Assembly (NCBI GenBank): GCA_031273985.1
Contig: JAISQV010000129.1
Location: 1-7,748, forward strand
Reading direction: 5' to 3'
Origin: Spirochaetaceae bacterium
GTDB taxonomy: Bacteria > Spirochaetota > Spirochaetia > Treponematales > Breznakiellaceae
Length of the DNA: 7,748 bases
The translations under genes were made by a program, and so were the position numbers. The notes under the pieces are model-generated. The model saw nothing but the letters and a program-made list of their open reading frames with translations. It did not search any database and was not told the origin of the DNA. Shown here in pieces: positions 1-5,618 of the stretch (position 1 is the first letter of the stretch; each line of letters starts with the position of its first letter).

Positions 1-663
1 CCCGCGCTGGTGCTGGAAAGCCCCGGCGCCTCCCGGCGCCTCCCCCTGGTTCACTCCCGGGAGCAGGTGGAGGCCATGCTTGCCTCGGTGAACACCGCCC
101 TCCCCACGGGGCTGCGGGACCGCGCTCTGATCGAGCTTATCTATTCTTCGGGGCTCCGGGTCTCCGAGGCGGCGGCTCTCGACATGGACGATGTTTTCTT
201 TACCGAGGGCCTGGCGCGGGTGCAGGGCAAGGGCGGCAGAGAGCGTCTTGTGGTCTTTGGGGAGCCGGCGGATTACTGGCTGAAGCGCTACCTGGCCGAG
301 GCGCGGCCCCTTCTGGCAAAGCGGGTGAAGAGCCCCGCCCTTTTCATAGGCAGGACGGGGAAGAGGCTTTCCCGGAAGGGTATCTGGAAGAACTATGCCG
401 GCGTTACCGCGCTTCTGGGGATGAGTTCCCGCCTCCACGCGCTGCGCCACAGTTTTGCCACGGACCTCTTGGCCGGCGGCGCGGACCTACGCTCGGTGCA
501 GGAGCTTCTGGGGCACGCGGATCTTTCCACCACCCAGATCTACACCCATGTGGACAACGCCCTGCTCCGGGAAAGCCATCAGCGCGGCCTTCCCCGGCTG
601 GATTCCTACCGGGAAAAACCCACGGGGTGGCGGGCAGGGGAGGGGGCGAAGCGTGAAGATTAA
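1..663 (+). CDS. xerD: Site-specific tyrosine recombinase, XerD-like (5' end outside window)
   Basis: Catalytic domain of a tyrosine recombinase that, with a XerC partner, would resolve chromosome dimers at a dif site. The frame is open from the first base, and the first codons (PALVLESP) match the linker that joins the N-terminal DNA-binding domain to the catalytic domain in Xer proteins. About 100 residues are therefore missing upstream, and the GTG at 10 is not the true start. Counting from the first in-window codon, the full catalytic set is visible: R53 (SSGLRVSE), K77 (GKGGRE), H146 and R149 (HALRHSFATD), H172 (LLGHADLSTTQ) and nucleophile Y181 (IYTHV). The block GADLRSVQELLGHADLSTTQ followed by a leucine/arginine-rich helix ending in LPR is closer to XerD than to XerC. 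About 20 extra residues follow LPR; their Gly/Glu-rich codons also carry the ribosome binding site of the next gene, which overlaps by 11 nt. Family call is firm; XerD rather than XerC is an inference from these motifs. Confidence 0.9.
   Translation, partial: PALVLESPGASRRLPLVHSREQVEAMLASVNTALPTGLRDRALIELIYSSGLRVSEAAALDMDDVFFTEGLARVQGKGGRERLVVFGEPADYWLKRYLAEARPLLAKRVKSPALFIGRTGKRLSRKGIWKNYAGVTALLGMSSRLHALRHSFATDLLAGGADLRSVQELLGHADLSTTQIYTHVDNALLRESHQRGLPRLDSYREKPTGWRAGEGAKRED
637..646 (+). promoter_or_regulatory. Shine-Dalgarno site for the TPR gene, inside xerD
   Basis: The purine run GGGGAGGGGG lies 6 nt upstream of the GTG at 653. It selects that GTG as the start of the TPR protein rather than an in-frame ATG at 455, which would place some 65 improbable residues antiparallel to nothing recognisable and deep inside the xerD catalytic domain. 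The site lies entirely within the last codons of xerD, so translation of the two genes is probably coupled. Confidence 0.65.
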
Positions 664-1411
664 GCGGGAGGTTCTTACCGGCCTTTGCGTCATCCTGATT
701 CTCACGGCGGGGGCTGTGGTCCTCTATAATGTGGTGAAAGGCCGGGAGCGGGACGGCCTGGCCCGGCGTATCGTTTCCCTGGGCTCCCGGGACGGGCCCC
801 CGGAAACGATAGAGGGCCTCAGGGAAGCCATAGGCCGTTACGAGCGGCAGATAGAACGCCATGTGGAGGACGCCGCCCGGACGGGAACCTACTGGCGCAT
901 TCTGGCCGTGCGGCTTCAGGACCGGGGGCTCCACAACGAAGCCCTGGGAGCCCTGGAGCGGGCCGTGGCCTACTACCCCGGGGATGCATCCCTGCTCTAC
1001 CTGACGGGCCTTTCGGCGGCGGCGGTGGCCAAGAGTTACCTCGATTTCAGCGGCGGCGCCTACAACGCCAATGCCGGGAGCCGCTACTACGCCCTGGCGG
1101 AAGACGCGTGGCTCAAGGCCATAGCCCTGGACGGGGCTTACGGGCGGCCCCGTTATGCCCTGGGGGTGCTCTATGTCTTCGAGCTGAACCGGCCCCAGGA
1201 CGCCATTCCCGTCATGGAGCGCTACCTGGAATCCGCCCCCCTGGACGCGGACGGTATGGCGGTGCTGGCCCACGCCTACGCCCTCACCGGGCAGTACCAG
1301 GCGGCCCTGGATTACTACGACCGCATCATCGCCGTTACCGGGGACGCGGCCAAGCGGGCGGCGGCGGAGGAATCGCGGCAGCGGGTGATGGACGCCTACT
1401 ATGGATACTGA
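653..1411 (+). CDS. Membrane-anchored tetratricopeptide repeat protein, function unknown
   Basis: I do not recognise a specific family. The 252-residue product starts at GTG 653, chosen because of the strong ribosome binding site 6 nt upstream and because the downstream reading then begins MKIKRE followed directly by one hydrophobic segment (about residues 7-28, LTGLCVILILTAGAVVLYNVV region). No lipobox is present: C12 precedes the hydrophobic core and its context does not fit. Positive charges flank both sides of the segment, so topology is not clear, although a bitopic protein with the repeats outside the cytoplasm is plausible. From about residue 77 the sequence is helical TPR-like: 77-110, an irregular longer unit 112-163, 164-197 (RYALGVLYVFELNRPQDAI), and 198-231 (LAHAYALTGQYQAALDYYD). 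TPRs mediate protein-protein contacts. The gene overlaps xerD by 11 nt and dprA by 11 nt, so it is expressed with them; whether it works with DNA processing is unknown. Confidence 0.85.
   Translation: MKIKREVLTGLCVILILTAGAVVLYNVVKGRERDGLARRIVSLGSRDGPPETIEGLREAIGRYERQIERHVEDAARTGTYWRILAVRLQDRGLHNEALGALERAVAYYPGDASLLYLTGLSAAAVAKSYLDFSGGAYNANAGSRYYALAEDAWLKAIALDGAYGRPRYALGVLYVFELNRPQDAIPVMERYLESAPLDADGMAVLAHAYALTGQYQAALDYYDRIIAVTGDAAKRAAAEESRQRVMDAYYGY
769..811 (+). repeat. Inverted repeat with 10-nt perfect arms inside the TPR gene
   Basis: TATCGTTTCC at 769-778 is the exact reverse complement of GGAAACGATA at 802-811. The 23-nt spacer contains a further GGGC/GCCC pairing (781-784 with 796-799), so the RNA could fold into one interrupted stem-loop. 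It lies in the coding region just after the membrane segment and is not followed by a T-run, so it is not a standard terminator. Role unknown; chance is possible. Confidence 0.4.
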
Positions 1412-2372
1412 CCGCGGCCTCCTGGACCTGATTCTGGAAAGAATCCCCGGCCTCACGAGCCGGGATCGTATCCGTTTGGCGGAAGAATTTGACCGGGAGG
1501 GGGATCTTGCCGTACTTTCCAGGGGAGAGGTATATGAACTTCTCGGCAAGGCGCCGCCCCGGGAAGCCTGGACCATGGATGAACTGAAAGGCCGGGCCGA
1601 AAAGGACGCCCTGATCCTGCGCCGGAACGGGATTAGTTTGACAGCCTACCGGGAGAGCGGGTATCCTCCCCTGCTCAGGGAACTTTACGATCCGCCGGCG
1701 CTGATCTTCTACCGGGGAAACCTGCCCGACCCCGGCCGTCCGCTGGCGGCCCTGGTGGGCACCCGGAAGCCGACGGGGGAGGCCCAGGCCGCCGCCTTCG
1801 AGGCGGCCCGGCTCCTGGGCCTTAACGGCATAGCCGTAGTGTCGGGCCTCGCCCTGGGCATAGACACCATGGCCCACCGGGGGAACCTTGCCGGGGGCGC
1901 CCCCACCGTGGCGGTGCTGGGCTCCTCCCTGGACCAGGTCTACCCCGCGTCGAACCGGGATCTGGCCCGGCGCATCCTGGGGGCCGGGGGCGCGATCCTT
2001 TCCGAGTACCCGCCGGAAACAGGCCCCCGCCGCTGGAATTTTCCCGCCCGGAACCGGATCATAGCGGGCCTGGCCCGGGGGACCCTTGTCGCGGAGGCCC
2101 CGGAAAAATCCGGCGCCCTGATCACGGCCCAGTTTGCCCTGGAGCTGGGAAGGGATATTTGGCTCCTCAGGGCGGGTGTTGATTCCCCCCAGGGCGGGGG
2201 GCTGCGGAATTTAGCCGAATCGGGCGCGCCGGTAATAGAAGGCGCGGGGGCTATACTTGAGGAGTGGGGCATAGAGCCCCGGAAGACGGAAACGCCGGCG
2301 GACGGGGCCTTGACGGGCGGTGCGGCCCTGGCGGAACGTTTGGCCAGGTCCCTCAATATTGAGGGCCTCTGA
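1401..2372 (+). CDS. dprA: DNA-processing protein DprA (Smf)
   Basis: DprA binds single-stranded DNA and loads RecA, protecting incoming DNA during natural transformation; it is also widespread in non-competent bacteria. The 323-residue product has an N-terminal helical SAM/HhH-like region (about 7-50, LERIPGLTSRDRIRLAEEF), the pre-Rossmann block YPPLLRELYDPPALIFYRG (89-106), and the Rossmann-like domain (about 115-280): VGTRKPT (119-125), SGLALGIDTMAHRGNL (148-163), VAVLGSSLDQVYPASNRDL (170-188), SEYPP (201-205), FPARNRIIAGLARGTLVAEA (214-233) and SGALITAQFALELGRD (237-252). Two oddities: the usual AVPG after the GR(D/E) motif reads LLRAG (255-259), and only about 38 residues follow, so the C-terminal winged-helix domain found in many DprA proteins is missing. 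The ATG at 1401 overlaps the TPR stop by 11 nt. Its nearest purine-rich stretch (GGAGGAA, about 1366-1372) is too distant to be a good ribosome binding site, so reinitiation from the TPR gene is likely. Confidence 0.95.
   Translation: MDTDRGLLDLILERIPGLTSRDRIRLAEEFDREGDLAVLSRGEVYELLGKAPPREAWTMDELKGRAEKDALILRRNGISLTAYRESGYPPLLRELYDPPALIFYRGNLPDPGRPLAALVGTRKPTGEAQAAAFEAARLLGLNGIAVVSGLALGIDTMAHRGNLAGGAPTVAVLGSSLDQVYPASNRDLARRILGAGGAILSEYPPETGPRRWNFPARNRIIAGLARGTLVAEAPEKSGALITAQFALELGRDIWLLRAGVDSPQGGGLRNLAESGAPVIEGAGAILEEWGIEPRKTETPADGALTGGAALAERLARSLNIEGL
2350..2365. promoter_or_regulatory. Perfect 16-nt palindrome at the dprA-topA junction (candidate operator)
   Basis: CCCTCAATATTGAGGG is its own reverse complement, with an AT core in otherwise GC-rich DNA. 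It covers the last sense codons of dprA, about 50 nt before the topA start and next to the only intergenic gap. TGAGGG occurs again at 2370-2375, overlapping the dprA stop, so the RNA arm CCCTCA could pair with either copy. A second short inverted repeat, TTCCA/TGGAA (2384-2388 and 2392-2396), lies in the gap. It could be a dimeric repressor site or an RNA hairpin; no known regulator consensus is recognised. Confidence 0.35.
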
Positions 2373-2403
2373 GGGGATGGGATTTCCAAAATGGAATTGA
2401 AGC

Positions 2404-2407
2404 GAGG
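2404..2407 (+). promoter_or_regulatory. Shine-Dalgarno site for topA
   Basis: GAGG (within AGCGAGG) abuts the ATG at 2408 but stands 6 nt from the in-frame ATG at 2414. The spacing favours 2414 as the real topA start; using 2408 would add only Met-His. Confidence 0.55.
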
Positions 2408-2413
2408 ATGCAC

Positions 2414-4618
2414 ATGGCTACTCGAATAAAAAAAACGGCAGCGGATAAAACGCCGGAACGAAAGACCCGCAAAAAGAGCGGCGTCAAAAAGGCTGCCGTC
2501 AAACAGGGCCGCAAGACCCTGGTCATTGTAGAATCTCCGGCAAAGGCCAAAACCATAGAGAAGTATCTGGGCGATTCCTACACCGTCAAGGCCTCCATGG
2601 GGCACCTCATCGATCTGCCCAAGTCCCGGATGGCCATAGATGTGGATCACAACTTTGAACCCGAATACATAACCGTCCGGGGGCGGGCTAAGCTGCTCAA
2701 GGAACTTCAGGGGGACGCGAAAAAAGCCGGCGCCGTGCTGCTGGCCAGTGATAATGACCGCGAAGGGGAGGCCATAGCCTGGCATCTCAGAAACGCGATT
2801 TCCGCGAAGGCCGCCGAAGTCCCCATTCAGCGGATCAGTTTTAACGAGATTACCCCGGTGGCGATCAAAACGGCGGTGGCGAATCCTTCCTCCATTGACG
2901 AGGCCAAGGTAAACGCCCAGAAAGCCCGGCGGGTGCTGGACCGGCTGGTGGGTTACAATCTTTCCCCCCTGCTCTGGAAGAAGGTAAAGAACGGCCTCTC
3001 CGCGGGGCGGGTGCAATCCGTGGCCCTCCGGCTGATCTGCGAGCGGGAAAAGGAAGTGGAATCCTTCGTCCCCGAGGAATTCTGGACCCTGGAAGCGGAC
3101 TTTAAGGTGGGAAGGCAGCTCTATAGTTCCCAGCTCGTTCTCTGGCAGGGACAGAAACCGGACATAAAGACCGAGGCCGAGGTGAAGCGCATCAAGGAGC
3201 AGGTGGAGCACAGTGAATGTGTCGTTACCGATGTCCGGGAAAACGAAAAGACCGTGAGGCCCCGGCCTCCCTTCACCACCTCCCTCCTGCAGCAGACCGC
3301 GGCAACCCGGCTGGGCTTTACCAGCAAGAAGACCATGCAGTTGGCCCAGCAGCTCTACGAGGGGGTGAACATCGGTTCCTCCCGGATAGGGCTCATTAGC
3401 TATATGCGCACCGACTCGGTGCGGATCTCCCAGACGGCCCTGGAAGAGCTGCGGGAATGGCTCCAGGCCCATTATCCCGGCGCGCTCCCGGAAAAGGCGG
3501 CGGAGTACAGCGTGGGGAAGAAGGCCCAGGACGCCCACGAGGCGATACGGCCCACCTATGTCAGCTACACCCCGGAGGATGTGAAGGATCAGTTGTCGCG
3601 GGATCAACTGAGGCTCTACACGATCATTTGGGAACGTTTTGTGTCGAGCCAGATGAGCCCCGCCAAAACAAGAACCGTCAGCGCCGACATAAAGGCGGGG
3701 GAGGGGGTCTTCCGTACCGTGGGGACCAAGGTGATAGAAAAGGGATTCTACCAGGCCCTCAAGCTGCTGACCTCCAGGGAGGACAAGGGGAAACCCTACC
3801 CGGCCCTGAAGACCGGAGACCGGGTCGGCATGGAAGCCTTTCGCCCGGAACAGCACTTTACCCAGGGGCCCTCCCGCTACAGCGACGCCTCCATCGTAAA
3901 AACCCTGGAGGAGAAGGGTATAGGCCGGCCTTCCACCTATGCGCCCATCATCTCCGTGCTCCTGGATCGCTACTATGTTACCAGGTCCAACAAGCAGTTG
4001 GTGCCCACCGTGCTGGGCCGCCTGATCTGCGATATGCTGGTGGAGTATTTCCCCCATGTGGTGGACGCGGCCTTTACCGCCTCCATGGAAAACCGGCTGG
4101 ACGAGGTGGAGGAGAGCCAGATCCGCTGGCCCGACATGATCCGGGAATTTTACGATCCCTTCAAAGATCAGGTGGAAGAGGTGGGGAAGAGCCTCGAATC
4201 CTTCAAGGGCTCCCTGGACGAACAGACGGGCCTCCTCTGCGAAAAGTGCGGCAAGCCCATGGTGAAGAAACTCGGCAGATTCGGTTTCTTCCTCGCGTGC
4301 TCCGGCTTTCCCGAATGCCGCAACACCAAATCCATACCCCTGGCAAAGTGCCCCAAATGCGGCGGGGACATCGTGCTCCGCAAGACCAAGGGCCGGGGAA
4401 AGGAATTCTACGGCTGTACCAACTACCCGGACTGTGACTTTATCAGCCACTTCAAACCCGCCAATCAGGATTGCCCCAAATGCGGGCAGTTTCTGGTGGA
4501 GAAGTACGACAAGAAAAACGGCTACCACAAAGCCTGCATCAACCCTGAATGCGACTACCTGCACTCCGGCGAGGGGGAGGATACGCCGGAAGCCTCCGGG
4601 GGGGAAGATGGAGCCTAA
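2414..4618 (+). CDS. topA: DNA topoisomerase I (type IA)
   Basis: Relaxes negatively supercoiled DNA by cutting and passing one strand, in the nucleoid. The product is 734 residues from ATG 2414 (736 from 2408). A lysine/arginine-rich tail of about 33 residues precedes the Toprim domain, which starts with TLVIVESPAKAKT (E40) and carries the metal-binding SDNDREGEA motif (D113, D115, E117). The strand-passage core follows with the GLSAGRVQSVALRLI block (about 194-208), the nucleophilic tyrosine Y330 in ISYMRTDSVRIS, HEAIRPT (about 375-381) and GIGRPSTYAPII (about 502-513). The C-terminus holds three zinc-ribbon modules, each with four cysteines: C609/C612/C629/C635, C646/C649/C668/C674 and C687/C690/C708/C713. 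It ends in an acidic glycine-rich tail whose codons overlap the start of xerC by 11 nt. All catalytic residues are intact. It is the only gene here separated from its predecessor by a gap (41 nt), so it may have separate control. Confidence 0.97.
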   Translation: MATRIKKTAADKTPERKTRKKSGVKKAAVKQGRKTLVIVESPAKAKTIEKYLGDSYTVKASMGHLIDLPKSRMAIDVDHNFEPEYITVRGRAKLLKELQGDAKKAGAVLLASDNDREGEAIAWHLRNAISAKAAEVPIQRISFNEITPVAIKTAVANPSSIDEAKVNAQKARRVLDRLVGYNLSPLLWKKVKNGLSAGRVQSVALRLICEREKEVESFVPEEFWTLEADFKVGRQLYSSQLVLWQGQKPDIKTEAEVKRIKEQVEHSECVVTDVRENEKTVRPRPPFTTSLLQQTAATRLGFTSKKTMQLAQQLYEGVNIGSSRIGLISYMRTDSVRISQTALEELREWLQAHYPGALPEKAAEYSVGKKAQDAHEAIRPTYVSYTPEDVKDQLSRDQLRLYTIIWERFVSSQMSPAKTRTVSADIKAGEGVFRTVGTKVIEKGFYQALKLLTSREDKGKPYPALKTGDRVGMEAFRPEQHFTQGPSRYSDASIVKTLEEKGIGRPSTYAPIISVLLDRYYVTRSNKQLVPTVLGRLICDMLVEYFPHVVDAAFTASMENRLDEVEESQIRWPDMIREFYDPFKDQVEEVGKSLESFKGSLDEQTGLLCEKCGKPMVKKLGRFGFFLACSGFPECRNTKSIPLAKCPKCGGDIVLRKTKGRGKEFYGCTNYPDCDFISHFKPANQDCPKCGQFLVEKYDKKNGYHKACINPECDYLHSGEGEDTPEASGGEDGA

Positions 4619-5618
4619 GAGACCCGAAGGGGAGGCCCTCGTGGCCGCGTACCTTCTCTGGCTGCGCTCGGTAAAGCGGAGCCCCGATACCACCCTCCGG
4701 GCCTACGCCGCGGACCTGGAGCGCTTTTCCGCGTGGTGCGCCGCCTACGGCCTGGACCCCCTGGAGGCCGATACCAGGGCCCTCCGGGGCTTCGTGGGCG
4801 CCCTGAGCGGCGCTCCCGGCAGCGGCCTGGGATCCGGGCGGCGCATGGCCCCGGTCAGCGTGAACCGGGCCCTGGCTTCGGTGCGCGGCTTTTACCGCTG
4901 GCTGGTCCGCACGGGAAAGCGGGAGGATGATCCCGCGGGAACCCTGCGCAACCTCAAGGCCCCCCGGACCCTCCCGGTGTTTCTCTGGGAGGACGAGATG
5001 GCCGCCTTTGCAGCGCTCCCGGAGGAAAGCGGAATCCTCTGGCCGGAGCGGGACCGGGCCATACTCCTCGTCATGTACAGCGGGGGCCTCCGAATTTCCG
5101 AAACCGCCGCCCTCAGCCTTCCGGGGCTGGACGGGGACCTCCGGGGGGGCCGGGTCCTCGGCAAGGGGAACCGGGAGCGCCAGGTCTTTTTCAGCGCCGA
5201 GGCGAAGGAGGCCCTCCTCGCGTGGCTCCCCCTGCGGGCGGCGCTGGCCGGGGGGGACCGGCTCTTCATCAACCGGCGGGGCGGGCCCCTCAGCGTGTCC
5301 GGCCTCCGGTGGATCATAAGCCGCTACGCGGAGCGGAGCGCCCTGCCCAAGAAACTGCACCCCCATGCGCTGCGCCACAGCTTTGCCACCCATCTGGTGA
5401 ACGCGGGATGCGACGTGCGGATAGTGCAGGAACTATTGGGCCATGCGAGCCTTTCCACTACCCAGCGTTACACCCATGTCGATATGGAACATCTCAAGCA
5501 GGTCTATGGCTCGGCGCATCCGCACAGCGGAAGCCGGCCCCGGACCGGCAGCCCTTCGCCGGCTTCCAGCCGGCCCGGAAAAATCACAAAACGGGGGAGA
5601 CAGCATGAAGAATCGTAA
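4608..5618 (+). CDS. xerC: Site-specific tyrosine recombinase, XerC-like
   Basis: Second Xer recombinase of the operon, 336 residues, predicted partner of the upstream XerD in resolving chromosome dimers at dif. The ATG at 4608 follows a G-rich run (4598-4604) and overlaps the topA stop by 11 nt; the longer open frame upstream is only a shadow of topA. The N-terminal core-binding domain runs from about 9 to 105 (YLLWLRSVKRSPDTTLRAYAADL ... VNRALASVRGFYRWL), with a Gly/Ser-rich insert near 67-80. The catalytic domain from about 122 has R162 (SGGLRISE), K186 (LGKGNRE), H253 and R256 (HALRHSFATH), H279 (LLGHASLSTTQ) and nucleophile Y288. The ending YTHVDMEHLKQVYGSAHP is typical of XerC. About 30 residues rich in Ser, Pro and Arg follow, beyond the usual family end (E. 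coli XerC is 298 residues). In B. subtilis the ortholog codV also precedes clpQ-clpY. The call is firm for the family and good for XerC. Confidence 0.93.
   Translation: MEPKRPEGEALVAAYLLWLRSVKRSPDTTLRAYAADLERFSAWCAAYGLDPLEADTRALRGFVGALSGAPGSGLGSGRRMAPVSVNRALASVRGFYRWLVRTGKREDDPAGTLRNLKAPRTLPVFLWEDEMAAFAALPEESGILWPERDRAILLVMYSGGLRISETAALSLPGLDGDLRGGRVLGKGNRERQVFFSAEAKEALLAWLPLRAALAGGDRLFINRRGGPLSVSGLRWIISRYAERSALPKKLHPHALRHSFATHLVNAGCDVRIVQELLGHASLSTTQRYTHVDMEHLKQVYGSAHPHSGSRPRTGSPSPASSRPGKITKRGRQHEES
5529..5567 (+). repeat. Inverted repeat in the 3' tail of xerC
   Basis: GGAAGCCGGC (5529-5538) is the reverse complement of GCCGGCTTCC (5558-5567), with a 19-nt loop. The right arm can instead pair with GCCGGC at 5569-5574 in a smaller hairpin (GCCGGC-TTCCA-GCCGGC). 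The structures are mutually exclusive and end about 30 nt before the hslV start. No T-run follows, so termination is unlikely; an effect on mRNA processing or hslV translation is possible but unproven. Confidence 0.4.
5593..5599 (+). promoter_or_regulatory. Shine-Dalgarno site for hslV
   Basis: GGGGGAG stands 5 nt before the ATG at 5605 and fixes this as the hslV start. There is no other ATG, GTG or TTG in frame between 5605 and the codon of the catalytic threonine at 5659, so the long leader is supported. The site lies within the last codons of xerC. Confidence 0.7.

Noticed and set aside
22..43. Overlapping direct repeat CCCGGCGCCTCC with 10-nt period
   Set aside because: Short, GC-rich and inside the Xer interdomain linker; easily a product of composition.
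725..730. A perfect TATAAT inside the TPR gene, as a possible internal promoter -10
   Set aside because: No acceptable -35 lies 16-18 nt upstream (the best is CTCACG with 3 of 6 matches at 18 nt), and the hexamer encodes the Tyr-Asn of the membrane segment.
653..740. The TPR protein as a lipoprotein
   Set aside because: Its only early cysteine (C12) precedes the hydrophobic core, and the preceding residues TGL do not make a lipobox.
404..1576. A 390-codon minus-strand open frame opposite xerD, the TPR gene and dprA
   Set aside because: It crosses three sense genes and looks like compositional shadow coding.
2252..2257. TATACT upstream of topA as a -10 element
   Set aside because: No -35-like sequence at proper spacing, and it lies in dprA coding sequence 160 nt before topA.
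1940..4693. A 917-codon open frame on the minus strand opposite topA and part of dprA
   Set aside because: It lies antisense to two genes with complete family motifs. Long antisense open frames are expected in GC-rich genes with biased third positions. The translation shows no recognisable domain and is rich in Gly, His and Pro in a way typical of shadow frames.
1..5618. The two tyrosine recombinases as signs of an integron or integrative element
   Set aside because: Both have Xer-type motifs and sit in a conserved housekeeping operon; no attachment repeats, cassette genes or composition change are seen.
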